Made by a program: the position numbers and the translations under genes. Positions 11,834 to 21,944 of a stretch of DNA of 64,000 nucleotides are shown here, one piece after another. The stretch is from Eleginops maclovinus (lineage: Eukaryota > Chordata > Actinopteri > Perciformes > Eleginopidae): positions 22,806,518-22,870,517 of the forward strand of contig NC_086355.1 in assembly GCF_036324505.1 (NCBI RefSeq). Direction: 5' to 3'. Position 1 is the first letter of the stretch. Each line of letters begins with the position of its first letter. The notes beneath the pieces were generated by a model. That model searched no databases. It worked only from the letters and a program-made list of their open reading frames with translations, and had not been told where the DNA came from.

Positions 11834-12403
11834 ACTCATTCCACCCTGGCGTACCACAGAACGCCACAGGAAGTCCTTTTTCCCTGTGGCCATCAGACTC
11901 TTTAACTCATCTACCTCAGGTCGTTAGAGGAACATTGGAGACTCAGTAACCTGAGTTCACTTTATTACATCTCAATGTTGTCATTTCACTTTACTTTCAC
12001 TTTCACATGTCACTTTATTCACATGTCACTTTATTTAGTATTTAGTACTCAGCTTAGTTTTATTATTTATCTTATTACTGTACTGCCATTTGCACTATAC
12101 GTATTGTTGTATATTGTATATACCTACGTAGTTACTGTAACTATTTCACTATTTCATATTTGCAATGCTGCTGTTATTGTTGATACATTTAGTTTATATT
12201 TAGTTATACTTAGTTTATACTTAGTTATTTTAGTTTATATTTAGTAATATTTGATGTATATTTAGTCTATATTTAGTGTATATTTAGTAATTTAGTTATT
12301 TTGAGTGTATATTTCTCCTTCCTTCTTTGTATTGAACTGTTGCACCTTAATTTCCCTCGGGGTAAATAAAGCTTCTTGAATCTTGAATCTTGAATCTTGA
12401 ATA

Positions 12404-12985
12404 GAGTCCAACCCCTATCAAGAAGTAAGGTTCCAGAGCTGACGCTGTGCTTAGAGGTGAGCCCCACCAGATCCAACGCTCCACCTCCCGCACAAGCTCC
12501 GGCTCCTTCCCCCCCAGAGAGGTGACATTCCACGTCCCCAAAGCCAGCTTCTGTCGCCTGAGTCTGGTCCGTCGAGACCCTCTCCTTGCACTGCCACCCT
12601 TCTGGCAGCGCACCCAACCCCATCGCTGTTTCCCGTAGGTTGTGGGCCCGCGGGACGGGGAAGCGGAGGTGTTACCCTCGTTGCTTTTTCGGGATGTGCC
12701 CGGCCAGGCTCCGTGGCAAGCCTGGCCACCAGACGCTCGCTGACGAGTCCTCCTTCTGGGCCTGGCTCCAGAAAGGGACCCCGGGCTTCCTCCGGGCCGG
12801 GTATCCTCACTTTCATGTGTGTTTTTCATGAGGTCTTTTGAACCAATCTTAGTCTGGCCCCTTACCTGAGACCAATTTGCCATGGGAGACCCTACCAGGA
12901 ACACAAGGTTCCAGACAACACAGCCCCCACGTTCATCGGGGCACACAAACCTCTCCACCACGATAAGGTGCTGGTTCTCGGAAAG
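12404..12985 (-). mobile_element. Rex3-like retrotransposon, 5' part
   Basis: On the minus strand an ORF from 12961 carries a basic, proline/glycine-rich N-terminal region. Next come 'LALGTWNVTSLGGKEPELV' and, in an adjacent frame, 'LVGLTSKHSVSSGT' and 'LLDRGWTLF', which is the start of the Rex3 endonuclease. The text stops abruptly at 12404, where the Rex1 tail begins, and resumes at 8782. The 5' boundary at about 12985 is estimated from the loss of recognisable sequence. At least one frameshift is present near 12470-12480. Confidence 0.82.
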
Positions 12986-13669
12986 ATAATGCTAACATTG
13001 TGTTAATATTTATTTTTGTATTATAATGAATTGTATTGTATACTGTAAGATTGTGTTTGTTTTAACATTACATTGATAAAATACAATTCCATTTTCAGTG
13101 TACACTAATTTATATTCTTCCTGCTTTACATTGCCACCAAGCAGCCCTTTCCGACAGGAAACTGAAGTATGCTTGTTAATTCACTCTCTCCAGCACACCT
13201 GATTCCATTGGCAAAAACAGCTATTTTACCTGCGTCACACAGAAATTGCTGGTTACAGGTACATTACATGCTTCAGTGTGCAACCGCTTTAGTAACTTGA
13301 GAGCACACAATTACAGTAGTAGCCTACTTCAAGATCACACATTTTGTAATTAGTTGAAGAGTAACAATTTGTTATTTATGCACTTTATTCATTGACAGCT
13401 AAAATAAAGTGTTAACTTAACAAACAACCCAAAACGTGCAATATGCGAGACAATTAAGTATGAAACCAACCGTCACTCACTTGATAACCATACCAGGAAT
13501 TAGGCTAATTAACAGCGGGATAAAACTGTTAGGAATGCCGTTTAATTTGAACAATCCTAAATTATGTATACATGTAATTACTGTTGAACACCAAGGTTTT
13601 ATAGACACCAATTGTTCAATCATTTTTTAACATAATATTTTCTTAATATATTCATTTCAATAGAGTTAA
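12986..13669. other. Intergenic stretch upstream of arglu1
   Basis: AT-rich sequence with no recognised gene or repeat. The missing N-terminal half of the hAT transposase would be expected here on the minus strand if the Rex3 insertion were simple, but I could not recognise it. Confidence 0.5.
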
Positions 13670-13992
13670 GGCTCTGTACATTGATATAGAATTTCACTGT
13701 TCTGTCTGGGCTCTCCCGAAAACCACCGGAAAATACCGAAACCCGCGGTGCATGCTGGGAAACGCGATAGTCGACAATCCGCCATCTTTCTTTACAGAGA
13801 GTTAGTAGGGCAAATAACAACCAGTTTAAATGATTATTTCTCCAAAATATAATCATTGAAGCAATTGCACTTGGTACGTTGCTGTAAACAATACGTTTAA
13901 AAAGGAGCTGGTGCAACAGGACTCGCGGTATTGCCTACATATCAGACACAAGGCACCGTAGTTTGGCGTAACGCTAACCGGAGCTGGTCAAC
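13670..13992 (+). promoter_or_regulatory. arglu1: arglu1 promoter and 5' UTR region
   Basis: CpG-bearing sequence just upstream of the arglu1 start codon. GCATGCTGGGAA (13750-13761) is the reverse of the TTCCCAGCATGC core bound by ZNF143/Staf. CCGCCATCTT (13779-13788) is the reverse complement of the YY1 motif AAGATGGCGG. Both are characteristic of housekeeping promoters and lie near the expected transcription start. No TATA box is obvious. The exact start site cannot be fixed from sequence. Confidence 0.6.
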
Positions 13993-14318
13993 ATGGGCCG
14001 ATCTCGCAGCCGCAGCTCGTCCCGCTCCAAACACTCCAAAAGCAGCAAGCACAGCAAGAAACGGAGCCGGTCACATTCCAGAGACAGGGAGAGGTCAAAG
14101 AAGCGGTCCAAGTCCAGGGAAGCGAAAAGGAACCGTCGCAGAGAATCTCGTTCTCGTTCCCGGTCCACCACAGCCTCGTCCCGCAGAGAAAGACCAGCCA
14201 CGCCGCCGGAGCGCATCGACATCTTCGGCAGGACGCTAAGCAAGAGAAACGCTCTGGACGAGAAGCAGAGGAAAGAGGAGGAGGAGAGAAGGGCAGAAAT
14301 GGAAAGACAGAGGAAGAT
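13993..14318 (+). CDS. arglu1: arglu1 coding exon 1
   Basis: Start ATG at 13993. It encodes residues 1-108 plus two bases of codon 109 and covers the RS domain. It ends at AGGAAGAT|GTAAGT, a strong donor. The frame without splicing would run only to Met109 and a stop, so the splice is needed. Confidence 0.95.
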
Positions 14319-17300
14319 GTAAGTATAATTTAATGAAAGACTCGATAACTTACGTAAAATGAACTGCAATTTGTGCTAAGCTAAATGCTAGGCTAGCTCC
14401 ATTCAGGTGTATGGGTAGCTCTTTGCACTAGCATGCTAACGCCAGCTAGGCTCCACAGGCCCTGAGTGCACACACACAAACAGTATCCCTGTCAGAGTAG
14501 ACCGAGCACCTCAGGGGCCAACTCACCTTTTCAGTTGGGCTGCACTTGAAATTAAGTTTAATTTTTAGATAATTCTCAATTTAAAATGACATACCTGTTT
14601 TTGCACAATGCTTACCATTAATTCAATTTTCATCGTTGCAATGCAGAAATGATAACTTTGTTATCAATAAGTATTATTGTCAGTGTAGCAGGTCACTGGT
14701 CCTTTTTGTAATGCATGATGCTAGGTATTGCTGTGCAGTTTGCAGCTATTTCAATCATCTCTTAAGGTCATTGCACTTGTGCTTTAGGTTAAACTCAGAA
14801 TGTGTTATTGATGATTATCTGGCATAAGAATTGTTTTTTTGCCTCTTTCCTTTTGACCTTAGGGTACTTATGGGTTATTGAAAATTAGATCAATGCATAC
14901 ATTAGTATGGAAAAAGTAGTGGTCGGCTTATGAAAGCTGGACAATTAGCTGTACAGCGATCTTTAACATGTCTGACAGCATCACCAGCTGCTGCAGCAGG
15001 GAAGTTGCCTCTTGAGGAGGTGCTAATAAAGTGCATAATTTCCGCTATTCTGTGTTAAAGCACTCCAGCAGTTGCCACACATAATGACCATAGCTAGTTT
15101 TATTGTCTAATGGCAGGTTGTATCTGTCTGACAGGGTAGCTGCTGTTGTGAATGTGTGTGTGGTAGCCAGAGGCGCACAGACACCTGAGATCCCAGCCGC
15201 TGCCCAACACCTGGCCTCCTGAGTGGGTCTTTTATAACCCCCTGATCACAGGGCCAGTTTTCCTGGTATACACATGTAAATATCCCGACACAGAGACTTG
15301 GGCGATAAGGAAGTACTTGGGCCTGTGTTGGGAGCGGTCTCTGGTTTCCCAGTGGTTGACCAAATGAAATCAGATCCAGGCAGGGTGGGTTTTGTGTTTA
15401 CAGTGGTGCCAGGAGCGATGTGACAACATACATTCACTCTTAATAGCTTCCTGTTCATTGGAGAATGAAAGAGCAATTTAAAAGCATTTCCAATAGGGAA
15501 ACAGGATCACACTCAGCCCCCATCTGCATCAACCCACTGTAGCATTCAATTTTACATTCTGATATAAGCTCATCTTGTTCTATTTGACTATTATGTAGTT
15601 AACTTGTACTGTATTACTTGCACATTAGTTTGCAATATTCTCTTGCACTTTCATTTATTCTGTGTTTCTTCTTCGACAATTTTATTTTATGTTTTTATGT
15701 TTCATTATTGGGGGAAGCCTGGGACTTAAAGTTTTCATTGCCATCACTACACTGCATCTACTTTGCATATGACAATAAAGCTTTCAAAATGTGAACATAT
15801 ATTGCATTGAAACGACTTTAAATTGCTGCAGATAACATTTTCTAAATCCTTATAAAGAAGCCAGTGGAATAAATGTGTGTTGGTAACTCACTTAGTTGCT
15901 TGGTTTGAGTGTAGTAGAGTATGTTTGGACAGTAAATGAGCTTTATGATAAATCCCTGCATCCTTCCCTCTGTGATCCTGCTCTCATAGCTCCTCTCACC
16001 TGTTTCCCTCTCCGTCCTCCAGCCGGCAGCAGGAGATCGAGGAGAAGCTGATCGAAGAGGAGACAGCGCGGCGGGTGGAGGAGCTGGTAGCCAAGAGGGT
16101 GGAGGAGGAGCTGGAGAAGCGGAAGGACGAAATTGAGCGGGAGGTGCTGCGACGTGTGGAGGAGGCAAAGCGCATCATGGAGCGTCAGCTGCTGGAGGAG
16201 CTGGAGAGACAGCGGCAGGCAGAGCTCACGGCCCAGAAGGCCAGAGAGGTAACGCTCGGTCGTTTGGAACGCAGCCCCTCCATTCCCTACATACCTCCCT
16301 GTCCCCCGCCTCCCCCAGTCAGCTGGTCTGACTGTTGCCTTTCTGCAGGACATGCGTGACCTAGCCATGGTACAAGTTTCACTACAGGGAGGGTATATGC
16401 ACAGCCTGCAGGGAAATAATGTAGTACTGCATTACTAATAAATGTAATTGTCCATTTTACTGTTGAAATGGCCATTCTTACAAATTAAAATATGTGAGAT
16501 GAGAAGTGCATGAACTTAAGTGCACAAGGATTAAAATGATTAAAAGTAATAAAACTATTTTGCATCTTAAGTTATCCTTTTTCTTGCACTCATTTAACAG
16601 TCACTATAAGTCTTTCACAGCAAGAGTTATGCTGGAGCAAAGTGGCAATTCAGACTTAAGTATAATTGCCTGTTTTATACATATGCAGCAATGTACACAT
16701 GTTAGTTTTGGCATCTCAGGAGAGTCTCCTAACTTGCCAGTGAGAGTTTTGCCATGGCGTGGTTACAAAAATTGACTGATTTCTTTATTTCAGTTTTATC
16801 CCCCCCTGGTTCTGTGTTTTCTTTTCATATTTCCCAATGTCTTTGTCATTATATGTTATAAAGAGCTCTCTATTCTCAGACCACCGTCTCTGAACATTTT
16901 TAAATTTTCCCAAATCCCTACAAGTTTATATAAGCTCCATTAGATTCTTTTTAAGCTTTAGTTTGATTTCCATCAGTGTTCCTAATATCCTGTAACAGTT
17001 TTGATTATTAACCCTTTTTGGGCTTTATCATAAGTCAGTACATCCCCCGTGCTTCTTTCTTTGCTTTTGAATTTTAGAGAGTGAAGCGGTCTGACAAAGC
17101 CTGTCTGTCGCCTCCCCAGGCTTCATTAAAAAAGGGGGTTTGTTTATACTAGAGTAATAATGTATTGTGTATGAGAAGGGCCGCTAAAGCCTAGTGACCC
17201 TGTCTCTCTCAGAGAGCAGCCAGTGGCTCGGGGATAATCGGGTGAGAAATGTAGTCTTAGAAAGCCTCATTCACCTACAGGACTTATTGGGTCAGCCCTG

Positions 17301-20131
17301 TGCCCCCTTACAGTTTGTCTGTATGCCTCTTTCTGAATTTCCCACTCTTGAACCGAGGCAGTGTAACCCACAGGACTGGTAGAGCTGGCCCTTCTACAAC
17401 CAAAAATGCAGAGTATTCAGCTGGAGAGTCCTACCATAACTCCTGAGTGGAGGTTTCCTATCTGTTACGCTGACATTTCCAACCCAATTTGATGTGTATA
17501 AATGTTAAACCCATTTGTTTAATTCACAGACAGTTTGTACTGTACAGGTTTTATGCTTTACCCCCCCCCCCCCCCATCTCTTTAACAATCCTTGTTTTGG
17601 GATTCTTCTGTTAGACGCCACCTGCTCTTGGATACATAATGACGGACATTTCCTGTTTCCTGTTTTGACGAGGTTAACTATCTGGTGTAACCTTTTTTTT
17701 TTATCTGTTAATATATTTATTTTTCTAATAATTGTAATTTGAAGAGCTTTTTCCTCTCTAGCAAAGCAAATGTACTGTGTTTTGTACTCATGACTTGCTT
17801 CTCCTATAGGGTTTGCTGCTCAATTTTGAGACTGTTTAAATACATTTGTGTTGTTTTTATTTTGGAAACACAACAACTCAGCGACTTCCTAACTAGCACT
17901 TGACCCCCCCGAGCTGGCCTGCAGCGTTCAGCTCACCGTGACTCGTGTCCTGTACTGTAAGTGTACCGTGGACCCCCACTTTGTACTGTTCTCTCCTGTG
18001 GGGCCGCCGTACAGAACGGATAAACCCTTAAACAGAATGAGCTGTGGCTGCAGGCAAAGGCTAAGCAGTACAAAGATCAGTTATAAAGAGGAATGCCGCC
18101 GTCGCGGTATGGCAGAGTCCCCCCCATACCTACCTACCCACCCACCCACCCACCCCAGGAGCGCTTCTCTGTCTCTGCAGGGGCCACACAGTCCGGGACA
18201 AGACAGTAAATATTCAACCGTTTAATGCCGAATGCTTTCACCAGTTGTGTAGGTACACAGGCAAGGAAAATGCGTAGGTATACGTGCATTGGTGAGCCAA
18301 AACTATTCCCTCCTTTATTTGTATCCTTTTTTCTCATGCTTATAATGAAGTTAAAAAAATGTATTTTCCTCTAGATTGTATTGTCTGTCATTTATATGTT
18401 TCTTTTTATGAGTGTGATGAGTGGGATTTCCCCCCCCCCTTTTTTTTTCTTTTTCTTTTACTTCCCTTGTCTTACCTTTTTTACGATAATTCAGCAAGTG
18501 AGCTTTAATTATTTCTACGAGGTATGGGAGGGAAAAGTAGTAGCCGGTAAATTTCCCCCCCCCCCCCACAGTTTCTATATGCTTTTTGCCCCCTCTTTGT
18601 ATTTTTTTTTTAAAGAATTCGGGCTGACTGCAAAGAATGCCACAGTGTGGTCATGTGCGAGAGGCTAAACAAACTCCTCTGTGGTGTAATGACTTTATGT
18701 GTGTGTGCTGGTATGTGTGACAATTAGAGGGTGTGTGTGTGTGCGTGTATAAAGTTCTCTGTGGCTGTAGCCTGTGCGTGCGCTAACATGGCACCGTGTC
18801 ACCCATCTAGGAGGAAGAAAAATCTAAGCGGGAGGAGCTGGAAAAAATCCTGGAGGAGAATAACCGCAAGATCGCCGACGCTCAGGCCAAACTGGTACGC
18901 CCTGCTCTGTTACTTCCTGTTTCGCTTTCATACATTTATTCCATCTTACTAAAATTCATAACCTTCAATTTAGTTGTTTTGATCGCTGCCTTCATCGCAT
19001 ACGAGAACGCTCTTATCGCGTCCTCTTTAAATGCTTTAATGTCGTAAAAAAATCCATGTTTTTTTATATTTAAAACAAAAACAGGGATTTCTTAATAACT
19101 TTTTTGGAGCATATTGATACCCACAAACTATATATTTTCCTCAAAATCTGACCGTCCTGATCACAGCCAATGATAACTGAGCCTTCTTAAGTGCAGATAG
19201 AAAACCCAACTCACGTCATGTCTGGTTTTAGTGCTCTCAATTTCACTTGTATGTCTTCATTCCAAATCTCTGAGCACCGCTGACTGAGACCTCAAGGCTT
19301 TCAACACACCACAATATGACCAAGAAGTACTTTGACAAGAAGCACTTAGAATTGATGACTATCAACCTTGCTTAACAACAGTGTGTTTGATTTCCTGTTG
19401 TCTGACACATTTGTAAAGCAGTGTTTAATGAATTCACGTTTGAGTTGGAGACAATGGCTTCAGTTTGCGGGAATGTGGCTTTTATAGAGCACCGAGACAT
19501 TAGAAGTATGGGAAATGTTGTTTCTCACAGCTAGAGTTATGCTATAAATTTAGACTTTTAATGTAATGACTGTTTCATATTTATGGGGCAAATGTTGGAG
19601 TCTCCTAACTTTCCAGTGTGAGTTTTGCCATTGCGAGGTTACAAAATGTACTGACTTATTTAATTCATTATATTCTCCTCGTTCCGTATCGTTTGACTTT
19701 TCCTATTTCCTTTCGCCTTTGTCAATATATGTAAAAAATAGCGCTCTTTTTTTTAAGACTCAGAACAGAGTTTATATAATCTGTATTAGATTTTTTTTTA
19801 GGCTTCAGTTTGAGTTCAATTAGTAAACCCGCTCATTTAACAGTCTTTAATATTAACCCTTATCGGGCTTCTCAACTTATTAGCATGTTTGAAAACCAAA
19901 TGCCAGCAGTATTGTTCTGACCTTGCCTGACCCCTATTGTCTCCGTGCTTTGCTTCCGTTCCACAGGCTGAGGAGCAGTTGCGTATTGTAGAGGAACAGA
20001 GAAAGATTCACGAGGAGCGCATGAAGCTGGAGCAGGACCGTCAAAAGCAGCAGAAGGAGGAGCAGAAAATCATCCTAGGCAAGGGCAAGTCTAGGCCCAA
20101 GCTGTCTTTCTCTCTTAAGGCCACGGAATGA
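13993..20131 (+). CDS. arglu1: arglu1, arginine and glutamate rich 1 (four coding exons)
   Basis: Coding joins are 13993-14318, 16023-16248, 18811-18894 and 19967-20131. These give 266 codons plus stop, close to the roughly 270 residues of vertebrate ARGLU1. The N-terminal third (residues 1 to about 75) is an Arg/Ser-rich domain ('[18 protein letters not shown]'), followed by '[20 protein letters not shown]'. Residues from about 90 to 240 are a long Glu/Lys/Arg-rich helical coiled-coil region, ending '[17 protein letters not shown]'. The family is nuclear. It works as a splicing modulator and as a transcriptional coactivator that associates with Mediator subunit MED1. All splice sites are GT-AG, and the start ATG sits in 'caacATGGGC'. 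The gene is single-copy here, but I cannot tell fish paralog a from b. Intron 2 carries a candidate regulatory cassette exon. Confidence 0.95.
14319..16022 (+). other. arglu1: arglu1 intron 1
   Basis: GT-AG intron of 1704 bp. It contains a LINE-type 3' tail at about 15560-15786 and no other recognised feature. The 3' end is a pyrimidine-rich tract and CAG before 16023. Confidence 0.85.
15560..15786 (+). repeat. LINE-type 3' tail in arglu1 intron 1
   Basis: AT-rich sequence with 'tgcatatgacaataaagctt' at its end. This ending resembles the tails at 700-845, 4556-4701 and 57660-57700, where 'catatgacc/aataaa' words precede a short repeat. It is a 5'-truncated non-coding copy with approximate limits. 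Confidence 0.45.
16023..16248 (+). CDS. arglu1: arglu1 coding exon 2
   Basis: Encodes residues 109 (completed) to 184. It begins '[20 protein letters not shown]' and ends '[10 protein letters not shown]', all strongly charged helix. The acceptor is ccgtcctccAG and the donor GAG|GTAACG. The exon ends in phase 0. Confidence 0.95.
16610..17035 (+). repeat. Intronic duplication, copy 1 (intron 2)
   Basis: A diverged direct repeat of 19520-19885 in intron 3. Shared words in the same order include 'tcacagc.agagttatgct', 'gagtctcctaact.tccagtg.gagttttgccat' (bases 16720-16753), 'gtttatataa.ct..attagatt' and 'attaaccctt.t.gggctt'. No coding sequence. Confidence 0.75.
17078..17241 (+). other. arglu1: Candidate alternative (poison) exon in arglu1 intron 2
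   Basis: The sequence before it, 'tttgaattttag', is a plausible acceptor, and cgg|GTGAGA at 17242 is a strong donor, giving a 164-nt exon. Joined to exon 2 (phase 0) it reads [20 protein letters not shown] and then meets a TAG stop at 17150-17152. That stop is 89 nt upstream of the exon's own 3' junction, so an mRNA including it should be a nonsense-mediated-decay target. It could also be read as part of a retained-intron isoform. It is inferred from splice signals and a coding-like translation only. Confidence 0.5.
18811..18894 (+). CDS. arglu1: arglu1 coding exon 3
   Basis: 84 nt, phase 0 at both ends. It encodes residues 185-212, '[20 protein letters not shown]' and then IADAQAKL. The acceptor is cacccatctAG and the donor CTG|GTACGC. 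Because it is symmetric, skipping it would keep the frame. Confidence 0.95.
18895..19966 (+). other. arglu1: arglu1 intron 3
   Basis: GT-AG intron of 1072 bp. Its 3' third (19520-19885) is the second copy of the intronic duplication whose first copy is in intron 2. The acceptor follows a pyrimidine-rich run ending ttccacAG. Confidence 0.85.
19520..19885 (+). repeat. Intronic duplication, copy 2 (intron 3)
   Basis: Diverged partner of 16610-17035. It lies about 80 bp upstream of the exon 4 acceptor, much as copy 1 lies about 40 bp upstream of the candidate cassette exon acceptor. The copies differ by many substitutions and small indels, so the duplication is old or under partial constraint. 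Confidence 0.75.
19967..20131 (+). CDS. arglu1: arglu1 coding exon 4 (terminal)
   Basis: Encodes residues 213-266 and the TGA stop at 20129-20131. It begins '[20 protein letters not shown]' and ends '[17 protein letters not shown]', the conserved C terminus. The acceptor is ttccacAG|GCTGAG. Confidence 0.95.
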   Translation, partial: AEEQLRIVEEQRKIHEERMKLEQDRQKQQKEEQKIILGKGKSRPKLSFSLKATE

Positions 20132-20625
20132 GACTGCTCCCCCCCAACCTCCATCACACCCCATCCTCGTCGCTCGTCCCCCGCTCCTCCTCCTCTGCGG
20201 AACACTCGCTTCGTTTTGGAAGCGCCGAAGGAAGGAAGGCCGAGGAACGAGCCGCATCCCCGTACTCGTCGCTGTGAAAGACCCCCCCGCCGCCCTCCTC
20301 CCACCTTGAAGAGGAGGCAGCTCTTCACCCCAGAAGGACCCGACTGCTTCCTCACCCCCACCGCACAGATGAATCCTGTTTGTGCAAAAAATTTTTTTTT
20401 TTACTTTTAGGGAACTTTTGATGTAGAATGCTTTAACTTGCCCCCGTTAAGTCTTAACAGCGAGCACCTGTGCGCTCTTCTTTACATGTGTTCACAGCCA
20501 GCAAACTACTCCAGAACTCCAGTCCCCGGTATACAACAGTATGTGTGACTTTGTGTACTTCAGTCTACTGTAAACAGCTAGTGCGCAGCTTGGGAGTTGG
20601 CCTGCTGTTCTCCTTTTAATTTAGA

Positions 20626-20631
20626 AATAAA
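20626..20631 (+). terminator. arglu1: Polyadenylation signal AATAAA (proximal), arglu1
   Basis: Canonical hexamer about 495 nt downstream of the arglu1 stop codon. The usage is inferred. Confidence 0.45.
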
Positions 20632-21259
20632 AAAGGCAGTGGTAAGCGATCACAGCACAGCCTTTAAAGCGCAGTGAACTTCCCGTCCAGCTGACAGCGG
20701 TGTGTCTTCCACCTTCCTTCCTTCCTTCACCATGAGCTCGGTTCACATAAACCTCTTTTGTTTCTGCTCCAGCTCTGTCTGCAATGTATATAATTCTTTT
20801 TTTCTAAAATGACAGCAGCATATCGACCTGAGAGGAAATGTGTTAGATTTGAAGTCCCTGCAGTGCAGGTGAACTCAGCGCAGACTCCCAAGCTGCCCAT
20901 GACCGAACCTTACAACAGGATGTGTGTGTGTTGTCCACGATAAAAGGGGGCCTGTGGGTAAAAGCAGGAGAGTACATTTCCTGTATGATGTAATTTGATT
21001 AGCCTTGCTGTGATGTGTTGACTCCTACTCCTCTTCTTCCTCCTCCCCCATGTTCAGATTGTGTTATGAAGTTGACCACAAAAGTCACAGTAATACTTGA
21101 GTTTCGCATTTTTGAGAATTTTTGGGGAAATGTAACAAGAGCAGCCGAGCATACAGTCCCTAAATTAAAGACAGTTTTGTAGATTAAATTAAAATTGGCA
21201 ATGCGCCTTGCTTGGTAAGTCTTGATTCGTGTACGATGGACAAGTTCAGGTAAGATCAG

Positions 21260-21265
<6 letters not shown>

Positions 21266-21295
<30 letters not shown>

Positions 21296-21355
21296 TGAGA
21301 GAGACTGTGTGACTGTGTGTGTGAGAGACTGTGTGTGTGTGTGTGAGAGAGACTG
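21266..21355 (+). repeat. GT-rich compound microsatellite
   Basis: (GT)n at 21266-21292 followed by degenerate tandem 'gagagactgtgtgtgt' units to about 21355. Within the likely arglu1 3' UTR. Confidence 0.85.
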
Positions 21356-21462
21356 TGACTGGCAGGCAGACCTAAGGTGGGTATTTAAAGACTTTTTGTT
21401 ATGTTGTGGGATGTGGAATTTGTCATGTAATTTCCCCCAAAAGTCAAGGGACTGAACAGTTC

Positions 21463-21468
21463 AATAAA
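21463..21468 (+). terminator. arglu1: Polyadenylation signal AATAAA (distal), arglu1
   Basis: Canonical hexamer followed within 30 nt by a GT-rich run ('ggtgtctgtgtgttgctgtg', from about 21488), a typical downstream element. This makes it the stronger of the two candidate sites. Confidence 0.5.
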
Positions 21469-21944
21469 TCCATTGAATGCCACTCATGGTGTCTGTGTGT
21501 TGCTGTGAAAAAGTTTAAAGGAAACGCTCCTCAACTTCTTTTACTTTTTTTATTATTCCTAGATCACAAATAAGTTCAATTGCTATTTTGCTTGTTCGAA
21601 TAAAAGCACTTTACACAATCGTTTTAAAGTAGTAGTATTTGAGATTGGAACATTTCAATGACATTACACCGGCTCTGTCATCGGGTTTAAATGCACTTAG
21701 ATCAATTTTCACCCTGGAACCGAGCGATACATCAACATCAAGTTAACAAACCCTGTAACAGCAGCTGGGTTCGGAGGGGCTGCTGATGGAGATCATGCTT
21801 CTCAAATTCAACATGACAAATCACCTCAACAAAAATACTACGGTGTTTGGAAAACAGTTTGCTGAAGTTCTCAACGAATGTATTGCTATATATATTTCTC
21901 TTTAAATTTATTTTTTACCTTTTACTTAAGTGACTTAGTAGAAA

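Larger units (their letters stand above)
8783..12403 (+). mobile_element. Rex1-like non-LTR retrotransposon, nearly full length, inserted in Rex3
   Basis: This is a plus-strand element with a 5' leader (8783-9179), an endonuclease (about 9180-9850), a reverse transcriptase (about 10540-11500), a C-terminal region (to about 11927) and an AT-rich 3' UTR. The UTR contains tandem ttagtttata-type words (12185-12305) and ends in a (TTGAATC)n tail at about 12375-12403. It interrupts Rex3 exactly: joining 8782 to 12404 restores the Rex3 codons for G-W-T-L-F-F-S-G-V-A. Little or no target-site duplication is visible, at most 'gaa'. The palm motif 'FFDFSSAFNTI' and the site around it fit Rex1. Confidence 0.88.
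16249..18810 (+). other. arglu1: arglu1 intron 2 (2.56 kb), probably regulatory
   Basis: GT-AG intron. It holds one copy of a diverged intronic duplication (16610-17035), a candidate cassette exon (17078-17241) and several C- or T-homopolymer runs (17562-17576, 18430-18450, 18555-18568). In mammals intron 2 of ARGLU1 contains an ultraconserved element used for autoregulatory retention and exon inclusion (recalled from the literature). The moderately GC-rich stretch 17050-18130 is where the fish counterpart would lie. Confidence 0.7.
20132..21485 (+). other. arglu1: arglu1 3' UTR (estimated extent)
   Basis: The 3' UTR begins after the stop. AATAAA signals occur at 20626-20631 and 21463-21468, so a short form of about 510 nt and a long form of about 1.35 kb are both plausible. 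The sequence includes a CpG-bearing C-rich beginning (20130-20340) and a GT-rich tract (21266-21355). Which signal is used cannot be decided here. Confidence 0.55.

Noticed and set aside
12347..12961. 204-codon minus-strand ORF as a possible host gene upstream of arglu1
   Set aside because: Its C-terminal part is the start of the Rex3 endonuclease, so the ORF is the 5' region of the retrotransposon.
13974..14369. 131-codon ORF on the minus strand opposite arglu1 exon 1
   Set aside because: Mirror of the RS-domain coding sequence (Ser/Leu/Arg-rich low complexity), with no independent signals.
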